From assembly GCA_028532985.1 (NCBI GenBank), contig JANCIK010000002.1, forward strand, positions 2,356,001 to 2,420,000: DNA of 64,000 nt, written 5' to 3'. The notes under the pieces were generated by a model that was not told the DNA's origin, made no database searches, and was given only the letters and a program-made list of their open reading frames with translations. This DNA is from Stropharia rugosoannulata. Its lineage: Eukaryota > Basidiomycota > Agaricomycetes > Agaricales > Strophariaceae. Made by a program: the position numbers and the translations under genes. The stretch's first letter is position 1, and each line of letters begins with the position of its first letter. Of this stretch, positions 12,705 to 24,146 are shown one piece after another.

Positions 12705-13095
12705 TTACCACCACTTGCGGGACGGTGCGGGGGGTGGGGCGGTGTCGGTGGGAGGAGGTGAGAGCTGGGTTGATCTGTGGGCCTGTAGCGCGTCGATTTC
12801 TGCCTCAAGGAGTTTTACACGGGCGAGGGCGTCATGCATATGCTTTTCGTGAGCCAATTTTGACTGTGTGAGCTGGAGGGCCTATAAAGGAGATAGTCAG
12901 CGCGGGTAGGCAGGGAGCGGTCGGAGGATGACCGACGAGATAGACTGCGGATCCCAGCAGAAAGACGGGGATCATTGCCGGAAAAGTGGAGGCGTAGAGG
13001 GATGCATGGGCGGACTTCGGGGAGGGAGGGCCGTGTGTGGCATATGCACGCCGAGGCCGGGCGAGAGAGGAGCGGATATGGTGTGTAAAGGACAT
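12705..13095 (-). CDS. Small, probably mitochondrial, single-span membrane protein
   Basis: Exons (minus): 12937-13095 and 12705-12881; 111 aa. The first 30 residues are rich in Arg, Ser and Ala with no acidic residue (MSFTHHIRSSLARPRRAYAT), which looks like a mitochondrial presequence. One hydrophobic span follows (IPVFLLGSAVYLALQL), then a coiled-coil-like helix (HMHDALARVKLLEAEIDAL) and a Pro-rich tail. I infer an inner-membrane anchored protein; the function is unknown. The intron has a GTCGGT donor and TATAG acceptor. It converges on PEX11 and is divergent from TVP38. Confidence 0.65.
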
Positions 13096-13464
13096 GGTCA
13101 GGTGGATGGGGCGCAGATGGCGGTGGTGCAGGTGATGGCAGAGTGACAGGTCAGGACGTGTACCAAGAGGATTGGGTCGCGTTGTGTGACACGAGAAATA
13201 TGCAGTCTACGCGCGCGCACGCACGGTGGTGGACGCAGGTGTTATCACGGAGAGAAGAGAGTGGACAATGCAGCAGCGAGTATTATTTTAAATGTCAACA
13301 AGGGACAGGCCTGGGTGAAATGGCTGCGGACAGAGAGACGAGCGGGGAGTGACAGGCGTGACAGGTGGCCTGATTGGATTTGAGGCGATGCATGCAGCTC
13401 TCTCGTCGAGCCCCCCCACTGCGCCCATTCGCTCTCTCCCGTAGGCTGGTCTACCTGCGTGAAT
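13096..13464. promoter_or_regulatory. Divergent promoter region between the 111-aa gene and TVP38
   Basis: 369 bases between two outward-facing starts. I see no TATA box or clear operator. A short CpG-rich stretch (cgcgcgcacgcacgg, near 13210) is the only notable feature. Confidence 0.5.
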
Positions 13465-14706
13465 ATGGAGCACAGCACCCCCCGCCGCGCGTCTCTCGAT
13501 CCCGCAGCTCTCAACATCCCGCCCGGTGCAGACTACTATGACGAGAAGGCTGCCCATAGAAACAGGCCCCCCGCCCTGCCCCTCGCCCCCCTCCCGTCCC
13601 CGTCCCCCGCCCAGGACAGCGCTCACTGGACGCCCTTCTCTTTCTCCCCAGACTCTGCCCACCCCGCCTCTGCCCCGCCCTCCACCGCATTCTTCCCCCA
13701 CTCCCGCTCCCGCGCCTGCTATCCGCCCCCGCCTCTCGCCCGCCCCCGCGCCCCCCTGCTCGCCCGCATCCGCCCCTGGGCCCCGCTCATCATGTACGCA
13801 GTCACCAGTCTCGCCTTTGTCGTAGCATTTGGCCTCTACAGGACAGAGCTTTTCACATGTAAGTGCTTTTTTCATCGATCGCCAGCTCCACATCCCATAT
13901 TTACCCGTTCTCACGCAGACCTGGACGAGCTGTCCCTCTGGCTGCGCGCAGACGATCACTACGGCCACGCCGTCCTCTTCTTCCTCATCGTCCTAACCAC
14001 CATCCGTACGTGATTCTTCGTTCTGCACAGCCCGCTTCTCACACCATGACGTATAGCGCCCTTCCCGCTCTACTCCACCCTTATTATCTTATCAGGTTAT
14101 ACCTTTGGCGCATGGACAGGCGCTGTTCTCTCCTACTTTGCTGCCCTTTTTGGCGCCCTCGCTGTATTTATAGTATCCCGTTCTCTCTTCCGCCACTCCA
14201 TCGAGCGCTGGCTGCAGTCCTGCGCCAGCATCAAGCGCGTCGTTCGCGCGATCGAGCGCCGCCCAAAGCTCCTCTTCCTCATCCGTCTCGCCCCGTATCC
14301 CTACAATGTCATGAACTGCCTTCTGGCAGCATCCCCCACGCTCACTCTCCGTACTTACTCTCTCTGCACCGCCCTCTCTCTCTTCAAGGTCATCATCCAC
14401 ACCAGCGTCGGCGCATCCATACACTCCTTCAGGGACTACCACGCAGATCCAGACGCATCCACCCTTGATGGCGGCGCCGACATGATGGGCCGCCTATGGA
14501 CCGTTCTTGGCATCCTGCTCTGCGTATTGATTCTTGTTTATCTCTCCATCGTCGCCCGCCGGGCCGTCGATGATGAACTCGATGATTCCCCAATCGCGGT
14601 CCGTGACATGGAAGAAACCCGCTCCTTCCTTTCTGGCGACGACGACGCAGAGGCCGCATACCCGTCTCGCCCCATGTCCGAGATTCCGTACCGGGCCACC
14701 AGATGA
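13465..14706 (+). CDS. TVP38: TVP38/TMEM64 family (VTT domain) membrane protein
   Basis: Exons: 13465-13858, 13919-14005, 14057-14706; 376 aa. The first about 110 residues are Pro/Ser-rich and likely cytosolic. Membrane spans begin at PLIMYAVTSLAFVVAFGLY. The VTT core has the family landmarks PPFPLYSTLIILSGYTFG and RRPKLLFLIRLAPYPYNVMN (the conserved F-[LI]-x-R-x-[AS]-P-x-P motif). A final span (GRLWTVLGILLCVLILVYL) leads to an acidic tail. Yeast Tvp38 resides in late Golgi; VTT proteins are related to DedA and to lipid scramblases. The start is the ATG at 13465. Confidence 0.88.
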
Positions 14707-16074
14707 CCTCTCTCTCTTCTTTCTCTCTGTCTACTCTTCGGATTCTAGGTCATGCGCTTTTTTCGTTTCATTTCGTTTCGTTTTCTTTCTTCTTCTTTCT
14801 TGTCTCTCGGACCTCAGCACCCCATGTACATATCCTCGCACAGATCATCGCAAGCAGCCGGCCAGCACACCCTCATCTGCGCACACTATTCTCTTTCCCG
14901 TGGCTTGTTAAATTTCTTTTTCGTCTCTCTCTCACCTCTTTGGTTCCCGCAATGTTATCACGCGCTCGTATACCTTAATCCACACGGTCCTTACCTAACA
15001 TGCCCCCCTCGGCCAAACGGACTTGTTTTTAATCGCTATTATCGCAGACTAGGTTATTCGCGCGGTCGTCCCTTTAATATTAGAGGCACACTTAGGTAGA
15101 TACATCTAGCTGCTGGAACACACCATGTACTTGTAATAATTTAACTACTGGCAGTAAGCTAGTTTGACACCCACCCACCGCGGTGACCAGAGACAACTCT
15201 GTCTCTATGTAATCCACCCTGCGCACTGCGCGTCCGTGCGCCGTATGGTTCCCTGCTTGCCTGTCCTGCCTGGTTGGTTTGCTGGCACATCGCGGAGTTT
15301 ATAATTAGCGCTTTATTTTTCCGATCAGAAGGTTCTGTTGGGAAATCTCGCATGGCATTGTTTGGTTGCGGGCCATACACGAGCATACACATAAAGCTCG
15401 TGCGCCATATTTGGAAGGTACCCACGATCGAGATCTGGGGTGCTGCTGGATCTGGGGCTTTCCGTTGCACACAGTTGTGATGAGTGCGCGCGCACCGCGC
15501 CCGCGTCTGTGCCCGTGGCCGGTGCGGTGCGGTACGGTGTGGTGTGGCGTGCCACCCCTCCGTCGTCCGTCCGTTCTAACCTTTTTGCGGGTGGTCATTT
15601 GCCATTTCTGGAGCAGGATCCAACCCCTCCCTCATCGACATCCCTCTTATGGATGCGATGGGAGTTATTTTTATTTTTTATTTATCGCGGTCCAGTAGTG
15701 CGCCTACACTGGGCATCTGCGACATTGCGCCGTGGGCTCTGCGCCCCCCGCTGGCGTTCCCAGTTCCAGTTCCAACGCACGTTCTTCGACGCTGTTGGTG
15801 TGCCCCATGCGCTGCACGCCTCACGCGGGGGGACGTGATGGGGACGCACATTGCAGGCGGGGATCCTATGGTCCAGAGCGGCGCGACCTGGACCGCGGGG
15901 CTGCGAATCGGGATCGGGCGTACTTGAGGATATGAGACGCACGAAAGGATAGGGGCGCATTGGACTGTGGACGTTGAAAACCCCAAGGATATTGGAAACC
16001 CGTCGGGCGAGTCGCGACGTACTACATACTACTTTGGCTTAGTGCAATCTATGTACATGGTGAAATACATGCAT

Positions 16075-16092
16075 GGCGACGGCGACGGCGAC
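16075..16092 (+). repeat. (GGCGAC)3 tandem repeat
   Basis: Three perfect hexamer units followed by diverged copies, in non-coding DNA. Confidence 0.75.
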
Positions 16093-18256
16093 GCGGACGG
16101 TGGATTGTGGTGGTGGTAGCAGTGGTGCTGCGCAGCGGAGGAAAATAATATAAATAATAATAATATTGCAGGTAGGCTATAAGCGTATAGGCGCGCCCGG
16201 GCGCAGATGTTAATGAGGTGCAATGTCCGATGCGCCCACGCGAGCGAGTGTCAACGCAACGCGTTGTGCTATGCATGATGGATGAAGAGTCCAAGAGTAG
16301 TAAGAACTAAGGGTATGTATGCTGGTTTGCAGGTATGTACAGACGTGCATAGCACCTCGTAGCACCTCACACCCGCCGTACGTAGCATAGCAGCGCACCT
16401 CCCTGCACCTCCTCACCCGCTCGCTCGCGCTGCTCATCTCTATTCCGCGGCGATGCGACTACGCCAGTGCGTCCTCCCGTCTGTGCCCATGGAGACCATA
16501 TACCGCCCCAACGCAGAACAGAAAGCGGCAGAAAATCTGGTCGCGCCGCGCGCGTAGCACTGGCCAATCGACGCGGTCGCATATCGAATATATACATACA
16601 TATCATGAAATATAGCACATGAAATACGACGGGCGCGCGCACTGGGACGGAGGATGGGAGATACCGATATGTGCGTAGAGTAGATACGGGTATGTATGTA
16701 CTTGTGTGTATAGCACAACCCATCTACAACCCCCTATGTATCGCTCTACTCGTGTATGTAGTGGATCGTGATGGCCCATGGGCGGCGACGACCCGCGCTC
16801 CCGCGCCCCATATTGGACAACGCCGCGGAGGCTGATCACTGATCACTCGCTCGATCTGGCCTGCGGTGCCCGCCCCATGTGCATTGCGCACACCACCCCG
16901 CCCGCCCGTTTCCTGTACACTGCACCAGAGGTCCAGAGTCCACCTCTGTGTATCCATCTACTGAGTTACCTTGTTTACTCCCCGGGCACCCCAATCACAG
17001 AGATAAGATATGTCCAACCCGGCTTAACTCCGGGACGATCTACGCGGGCCGCAGCCTGCCGCTCGCCTAGATGGACAACTGGAGACACCTGGCAGATTAT
17101 ATTGTCGCGCGTACGTACTTATGTACATACATACATATCATTGTATGTACGGTACCCGCAGGGTTATGCCCATGCGTGCAATGCGTACCCACGTCCGTAC
17201 GAGCCTCTGTATTATGCCTGTCCAGTGCCAGTGTCTGCTATGTCGTGTCGGTATGTAATTTTGCCTTACACGGCGCTACGCGCGGTGAAAGGCGGTAATT
17301 GCGTTCGAGCACCTGGGACTGGGGATGTCAAGTGGAGTGGGAAGCCGCGTGCGCTGAGCGCGCACGCGCGTCCGTACTGGCAGCGCTCCTCTCCTCGCCT
17401 CCCGAACACCTACTTCCCAAGGGCAAACACATACTTCCCTCGGGACGCCCCCCGTTAATTTGACAGGGCCTCAGGGCTGCCCCGTCCCATCACACTCTAT
17501 TAAATTTAAAAGTCAAGGTAAAGAAGTCTATAGACCCATAAACGATTAAAATCTTTACGCTGTAAGGCTTAAGCAGGGTTAAGCGCATGTCGTAAGCCCC
17601 CCGGCCGTGCTAAACCCTAACAATGATCGCCAATCGCCCGCAATGCCGGGCGTCCGCCTGCCCGCGTAATGTACTTAGCGCTGACGCACGGTTGAGCCTG
17701 GTGCCCGGGCGGTCGGTGCGTGTATAGTATGAGATATTTAATATGTAGGAGATGCGTATCATGCACACCACACCAGTGACCACTACACATGGTAGTACAG
17801 TGTGTGCACACTAGGCAAGGCAAGGCTAAGTGCATAAACTGCTGTCGTCGCATCGCGCCAGTCTTCGATGCAGACGGACACGGCGACGGCGCCAGCGTTA
17901 GGCCCCGCGCTGGCCCGCAGCGTCTCGCAAGTCTTCAAGTCTCCACGCGCGGGCATACAGCGGGCATAGCTCGAGCGGAGGCGCGCGGGTGCGCGTGCGG
18001 GGCGCCCTCTCCATCGACCCCACTTAGCCTATTCCTAGGCAATGTCTATGTATGCTAAACCGTGCCTATGCCTACGTAGCACATACGTACGACTACGCGC
18101 CTGCCACCCGTCAACGCAAGGCGCCAACGCCAAATCTCAATATCCGCACTGTACCGTGTACCTGTCTGTCAGTTGCACCACCCTCAATCATAATCATTGA
18201 GGCTAGCGCTAGCGCCCTGTGTAGACTGTAAATTGTGAATCCACCCTACGTACGGC

Positions 18257-18299
18257 CGCACACCCGCACACCCGCACACAGACAAGACAGACAGACAGC
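18257..18299 (+). repeat. CA-rich compound repeat (CACACCCG then ACAG units)
   Basis: About three units of an eight-base CACACCCG-type repeat run directly into ACAG/ACAGAC units. It lies in non-coding DNA. Confidence 0.65.
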
Positions 18300-18753
18300 A
18301 ATCAGCAGTACTTAGTAGACTGTAACATCAGGGGAGCGCGGGCGCGTTTGTCGTCCGATGGTGCCATCGCGACTCACATGACGTGGGCGCAATGTGTGCG
18401 TGCGCTAACATCCTCAACGAGCCGCGCCCCAATACGGCTAGTCCCCCACCGTAAACGAACGAAATATGACCAGAGTCGAGGTGGTCCAGACCCGGGCGCC
18501 TGCCCGGCGCACCCTGCCGCGATCGGTTCTTTTTCTGCGCTGCTCTGCGAATCCATTATCTCGAGGGTAACTTGAACGCGGTGCGCTGTACTCGTACTTG
18601 CAATGCAAAGGGGCCTGCACGTCCCCCGCCCGGCCAGGCGGGTACGGGGATTTGGTGGGCCGGGGGGGAGTCAGCGCATGACCCCCCGACGCTCGCAGAG
18701 TGGACGAAATAGCCCATATTGCGCGTCCGTACGTATGTAACGTAATACAAGTG

Positions 18754-18770
18754 CGTACGTACGTACGTAC
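18754..18770 (+). repeat. (CGTA)4 self-complementary tandem repeat
   Basis: Four CGTA units. The sequence is its own complement in register, so it can form a hairpin on either strand. Confidence 0.75.
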
Positions 18771-18988
18771 TCTACGTCCGCAATCTCGATGGGGATGCAG
18801 CCCCGTCCAAAAGGGGCGCATGCGCATCCCGATGCGGGCGGCGGGGCTTGAACTTGAAGCGGAGCGCGAGCATAGCAGCAGAGCACCGGTCCGGGCAAAC
18901 TAAAATGGAAAGGAGACAATCACAAGCAAATTCGATTCGAATCACATTGAGGCAAGTCTACGGGGTGGGGTATTGATACATATAAATG

Positions 18989-19008
18989 CATACATACATA
19001 CATACATA
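18989..19008 (+). repeat. (CATA)5 microsatellite
   Basis: Five perfect CATA units. Similar TACA/TATG runs recur near 17110-17150. Confidence 0.8.
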
Positions 19009-19341
19009 GATAACAAGAGCAGCGGGATAGCACGAAACACTAGAATGGTAAGGAGCGTGCCCAAGTTGACGGCGCGGCGGGCTGGGTGCCGCCAGTGCGG
19101 ATTTTTTGTTTACTTGTACATGTTGTGTGTAGCGGGGAATATGCGTGCGAGAGATGATGCGAGAGCGTGATGCAGTTGGTTGGTTGGCTGATGGCGAGAG
19201 AGCATGTACAAGAATGCGTTATGGTTCCAAGATGGGTCTGCGCGGCCCGTGCGCGCGGCGGGCGCCCGAGTCCGGCTGCCGTGGGTATCCCGTTTGAAGC
19301 ACAAAAAAGAGCAGAGAAAGGAGAGAGAACGAAAAGAAAGT

Positions 19342-21537
19342 CTATAGGTCTCCCGCGACCTTGTTGTACGCGTGCGGCAGGTGCTCGTTCATCGGCACAA
19401 ACCCAAAGTCTGGCGAAACTGCAGAATAAGAAACTGCGATCAGTAAATGCGAGTACTTTTTTTTTAATCGCACAGAGTTTCCGCATTGGGCAAGCAGCTG
19501 CCCAATTGGGACAATAATATAATATACGCGCGGGGATATGCACCCAATCGATCGTCCATCGCGCAGCCGTCGATCGGGGCGCGTCCGGGTGTGAGCGGCA
19601 GCATAAAGCAAACAGACGATCATCACAGCACACGGAACGAGATGGGCGCATGGCCGATTTCCCTGCGCGCATTCAGAATGGGGACAGGTGACATTGGACT
19701 TACATCGGTTTATGTCCGTTTCGCCGTTGTAGTTTTCTGGAACGGGTGGAGTATTTGCCTGGGACGAAGATGTGTGAGACGCGGCGGAGATGGACGAGGT
19801 CGAGGTCGACGGCCGCACGTTGCGCCCATGCTGCGACGCCGGGTGGCCCTGGTGGTGGACGCCCCAGGCGTTCACGTTTCCGTCGCCGTTTGCAAGGGAC
19901 GAGTCCATCGAATTTTGCGCGGGTAGCGCCGAGTAGGCAAAGTCGGCCTGCGAGTTGGCGAAGCTATACGGGTCGACCGAGGGAAGCTGGATCATGCTAC
20001 GCACGCGCGGGAGGCCCGCGGCGGACGAGTGCATGCCGTGCTGGTTGTGGTGGTCCGAGTCGATGGGCGGTGCGGGGGACGTGGAAGGCCGCTGCTGCTC
20101 GCTGTGGTCGTACGGGCTGGGGTAGGGGCTGATGGCCTGGCTATGGCGGCGGGTGCGGTTTACGCGCAGGGCGGACGGGTTCGGGTACGGGGTGCCCTTT
20201 GAGGAAGAGGGGCGGGCGGGAGAGATGGGGCGGTGGTGGCTGGAGCTGGGGCGGGAATAGTCGTCCTGGTACTGCATGGAAGAGACGGAGGACATGGAGT
20301 AGCCTGTGGTGGGGCGGGAGTCGGGCGAGAGCGAGGAGGCGCTGTGCTCGCCCTGCATGGGCATGTTGGAGAAGGGCGAGGCGTAGGAGGTGTTGATGGT
20401 CGGGGTGGGGCGGGAGTAGGCGTTGCTGGTGGGGTTGAGGAGGGAGGAGAGGCTGCCGTTGTGGCTGGACGAGTTGCTGTGGTAGGACCAGGTGTTGGTC
20501 TCGTGCGGGTACGAGTAGTGGGTGGAGGGAACGACCATGTCGCGGGCGGACGACGAGTAGTTGGACATGAAGCCGGACGGCGCGTCGTCGGGGGTGATGG
20601 GATGCAGCGTGTGGGGCGAGTGGCTGTAGATGCCGTTCTGCGGCGGGGGCGGGTCCGAGGGCACCATGAGCGGCGGGAGGGCAGAGCGGTAGTTGTTGCC
20701 CCAGCCGCTGGACGCGGTGTTGCCGGCTGCGAGCGGGTTGAAGGAGCCGGGGGCGGAGAAGCCGCGCGCGCGGCCGGGGATGGGGCCGCCGATGAGCTTG
20801 TGGGACGGGTGCTGGACGGAGGAGGGCACGGTGAGCGGGACGGCGCCGATGCCGAGCGGCGGGCGTGCGGGGGAGATGGGGACCTGGTCCTGGGAGTCGC
20901 GCTTGCGGGGCTTCGGTAGACGCGGGGGCACGCGGCGCTTGAAATTGGCAACGACGTCTGGAGGCGAGTGGCGGTTGAGGGTGGGGTGAGCTAGGGGGCG
21001 GGTGAGCAGGGGACGCGGGGAGAGAGAGCGAGACGCGACGCACACCAGGTGCTGGCATCGGGGTCGTCGATGGCGGGGTCGACGTTGCGCAGATTGACCT
21101 TGCGCATGAAGCCGTATATCTGCGCGCGTCAGTCAGCGGGCGGGCAGCAGACGGATATGGACGCACATTGAGTTGGCGCGAGAAAGAGGCAAAGCGGGAC
21201 TGGCGGTAGATGCTCGGCAGCACGTGCAGCGCGAGCTGCTCTGGCCGCTCGACGATGATGTGCTCGCCGGCGGGGTCCCACCTGATCATGTGCTGGTTTT
21301 CTTCGCGCTCGAGCAGGCTGGGCTGGTCAGTGGCGGCAGGCATACGCGACAGAAAGAAACACACTTGTAGAGCTTGGTCAAGAACGTCGCCTGCGGCTTG
21401 GCATCGGACTTGTGGGTCTCGGTCGACTTTGTCGGCGACGGAGGCACATCGTGCTGGTCGTCGTCCGAGTTGGTGCTGGAGCCGGCGGACATGAGCTGTG
21501 GCGGATAGTAGGGGCGTGGCGGGTAGAGATCTGCCAT
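19342..21537 (-). CDS. HSF-type DNA-binding transcription factor
   Basis: Exons (minus): 21365-21537, 21167-21317, 21044-21119, 19704-20990, 19342-19418; 587 aa, phases agree. The HSF-type winged helix spans about residues 50-155, with landmarks FLTKLYNLLEREENQHMIRW, QSRFASFSRQLNIYGF (recognition helix) and DPDASTWSHPTLNR. Introns interrupt this domain three times. The remaining about 430 residues are Ser/Pro/His/Tyr-rich and probably disordered activation or repression regions; no leucine-zipper oligomerisation region like that of true Hsf1 was noticed, so an Mga1/Sfl1/Skn7-like branch seems likelier (inference). The conserved-looking C-terminal peptide FSPDFGFVPMNEHLPHAYNK is encoded by the short last exon after a 285-base intron, unusually long here. 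The GC-rich fourth exon produces long shadow ORFs in other frames. Confidence 0.9.
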
Positions 21538-21712
21538 TGGGGTGGTGCTCGCACTGGGCGTATTTCAAGCCTTGCGGTGGAGAAAGGACGAGTTCCGACG
21601 TACGTAATCGCGATCTCAGATACCCGAGGCGCCTCGGCCAAACAAAGAGCACATGCATTGTCATATCAGATGAGAGATGCCTCCGCAGATCTAGATACAT
21701 CGGCTATCCCCG

Positions 21713-24146
21713 TCAGCTGTCCCCGTCATAGTGCAGCGTCACGCTCGAGAATCCCCCAAACAGGTCGTCCCCCCCCACTCCCACCGCCCCCGCACCGTCC
21801 CCCTCCATCTGCTCCTCCAGGTGCAGCGAATGCGATTCCTTCAGCGCCCGAAAGTTCACCGCGTCCTGCCCGTTCGACGCGCTCGGCACTATTGGCGGCC
21901 GCATGTTCCGCAGCAGCCCCCAGTTGATCTTTGCAAACCACTTGTGCTGCTTCACCTCGCTCGCCCCGCTCTTGCTGCCCAGCCGCAGACGCTCCGACTT
22001 GTCCAGCAGCCGCGTCACGCACTCCTTGCCCGCCCTGTGGCCTCAGTCAGCACTACGCTCATCTGATGCGCGGACTTTTGATCCCCGCGCATCTCCACTC
22101 ACGTTGAAATTTTGGGCGTGTCTTTAAACTGCACCGCCTGATAGCGGATATTATGAAAGGTATCATTACGTTCCGCCCCTTTAAATGGTGTCGTTGCATA
22201 CTGCAAACACAAAACGTGCAATATATATACGTCAATATTACTCCCAATTCGATAGCCTTTTGCGCACGTACAATCATTTCATAGATCAGTATCCCCAGCG
22301 TCCACCAGTCGACGGCTGCCGTGTGGCCTTGCGCTGCAATGACCTCGGGCGCGATGTACTCTGCACACATACATCAGAATCGCTCGCCTTTCCGATCGAA
22401 TCCGCCTACCTTCCGTCCCAACAAACGAGTTTGTCCGGAAATTCGCTGTGCACGTCATTGTGTCCACCAGAGGAATCTGAAAAAAAAAAAAAAAAAAATA
22501 CAACATCGCTTAGATACCAGTCATGCATCTCCCGCACGTCGTGCTCACCCCATTGTGCTCCGAATGCACCATCGTGGGCATTCCTGTGGGATCACTCGAC
22601 TGCTTGGCAAGGTCAAAGTCCGACAGCATGATGTGCCCGGACTGGTGCAGGAGAATGTCTGTGCACTTGTCAGATAGAGCCCGCCACGGTGATAACTAGA
22701 CCACCCACTCTCGGGCTTGAGATCGCGATAAATAAATCCCATTAGATGCAGGTACTCGAGCGCGGCCACGACCTCCGCGGCATAAAACCGCGACCCGTCT
22801 TCCGGGAGGCATTTGCCAGGCCGCGTCTGCAGTGCCCGGAAGAACTCGCCACCCATGCAGTATTCCATGCAGAAATACAGATAGCCTTCCGACTGAAATG
22901 AGTGATGCAAGGTCACGATGAACGGGTGGTTGGCCGTCGCCAGAATCTCTTGTTCGGTCAGTGCGCGCTTGATTTTTTTCCGTTCGATCATCTCTTTCTT
23001 GGATAACACTGCAGGATGCGGATCAGACAGTCAATTAGTATCTCGTGCGCCACAAAGGGGTGAGGAGGGCAAGGGGGCGATAGCCAGTTGAAACCCAAAG
23101 CCAAAGCGAGACTGTCATTACCTTTCATTGCGTAAAGTTTGCTTGTTTTCTTCTCGCGGACCAAATACACTCTGCCCACGTCCCCTTTACCTAGCATCTT
23201 GATCTTTGAGAAACTCGACGGGCCCACTTCTACCTGAGACAAGTTATATATGCGCCATGGGAACAATAAGCTGACGAGCCCATCTTACCTGCCGAACCTT
23301 GATCGAATTGCTAGAGTACGTCCGCCGGAAGGCAATCTTGCTAGGTACTGGAGGTAAATCATGTTGGCCCGCAACTGCGTTCAGCGGAGCCGTCGCAGGA
23401 GGCACTATGAGGGGCCGCGACATGCGCCCCCTAGAGGACCCTGATGACATTGTTTCCAATGACGACGCCTGTCCCTGGTCTGATGAGCTGGAAACGAGGC
23501 CGGGTAGAGGAGGAACGATGTCTGCGGGTGCGAGGAGGCCGTTCTTGGTCGTTGCGCCGCTGGTCGAGCGGGAGCCCATTGAGAAGAGCCCCTTTGCGTT
23601 GGGGGCCGAGGCCACGCGCCGGATGAAGCGGGTCGCAGTTGCACCGACGGACTTTGGGCTCAGAGGGCCGTTGGTGCGCGAGCGCTGCGAAGACTGGGCG
23701 CCTGACGGGACGCTGGTCTTCGGGGGCTCGGGGGACAGGAGTGGGGGCGGCCTCGGTGAGGCTGATGAGTGGAGGCGGAGGATGCTGGGCCGAGCCCGTT
23801 CCGACTTTGTGTACTGGCGCGGCCGCGGTGGGGTCGCGAGAGAGGAGGAGGGGGGGCTGTTAGGGGGTGAGAAATGCTGTGTATAGGGTGTGGTGGGTGT
23901 CTGGTACGGGGTGCGAGAGGGCTGGCCGGGGGTGGAGTCGCTGGACTGGGTACTGGAGGAGTTGTAGGAGGAGCGGTGGTCTGAGCCAGACAGGGTGGGT
24001 GCGAGGGAGGGGGCAGAGAGGGTGTTTGGGGCGGGGGAGAGAGGAACAGCGAGCTTCTTGGCAGAAGCATTGGGAAAGCGGAAGACTGATTTCCACGGGG
24101 ACTGGATGCGGGAGGGCTGGGGGGCATCGGCGTCTGTGGTGGGCAT
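21713..24146 (-). CDS. FPK1: Nrc2/Fpk1-like AGC protein kinase (flippase kinase type)
   Basis: Exons (minus): 23289-24146, 23122-23233, 22709-23008, 22549-22658, 22410-22476, 22272-22360, 22103-22200, 21713-22034; 651 aa. The first 285 residues are Ser/Pro-rich. The kinase domain follows with Gly loop GKGDVGRVY (301-309), VAIK-type Lys323 (YAMK), YRDLKPEN with Asp419, and DFD (437-439) instead of DFG. The DFD and the GDVG loop are hallmarks of the phototropin-like AGC VIII group, which in fungi includes Nrc-2 and yeast Fpk1/Kin82, kinases that switch on P4-ATPase lipid flippases. The APE-type motif is EYIAPEVI. The intron before exon 5 has a run of about 19 T in its polypyrimidine tract. The start at 24146 is the first ATG after an in-frame upstream ATG (24227); an upstream 5' exon is possible. 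Confidence 0.92.

Larger units (their letters stand above)
14707..19341. other. 4.6 kb interval without a convincing gene, with simple repeats
   Basis: Bounded by the 3' ends of two convergent genes. It is CpG-rich and dotted with GTAC/CATA and similar tandem runs. The longest frame is a 226-codon ORF at 16778-17458 (+), whose product looks like low-information sequence with many Arg, Pro and Tyr; I do not call it a gene. No transposon motif was found. Confidence 0.6.

Noticed and set aside
13288..13968. 226-codon minus-strand ORF over the start of TVP38
   Set aside because: Glycine-rich shadow of the Pro-rich N-terminal coding region.
16778..17458. 226-codon ORF as a gene
   Set aside because: No domain, no plausible splice neighbours, and composition typical of random GC-rich frames. 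Kept only as a point to check.
18840..18945. Possible tRNA near an arm-like ttcgattcgaatc sequence
   Set aside because: No acceptor-stem pairing, no A box and no CCA-adjacent end could be found.
20141..21700. 519-codon minus-strand ORF and plus-strand ORFs of 128-228 codons over the HSF gene
   Set aside because: They are shadow frames of the GC-rich HSF exon. The spliced frame carries the HSF domain and consistent splice phases; the others have low-complexity Pro/Arg or Gly/Val composition.
22480..22498. Poly-A run as a retroposed mRNA tail
   Set aside because: On the coding (minus) strand it is the T-rich polypyrimidine tract of an intron in the Fpk1-like kinase.
23299..23886. 195-codon plus-strand ORF over exon 1 of the Fpk1-like kinase
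   Set aside because: Antisense shadow of a Ser/Pro-rich coding exon; the Gly/Arg-rich product shows no motif.
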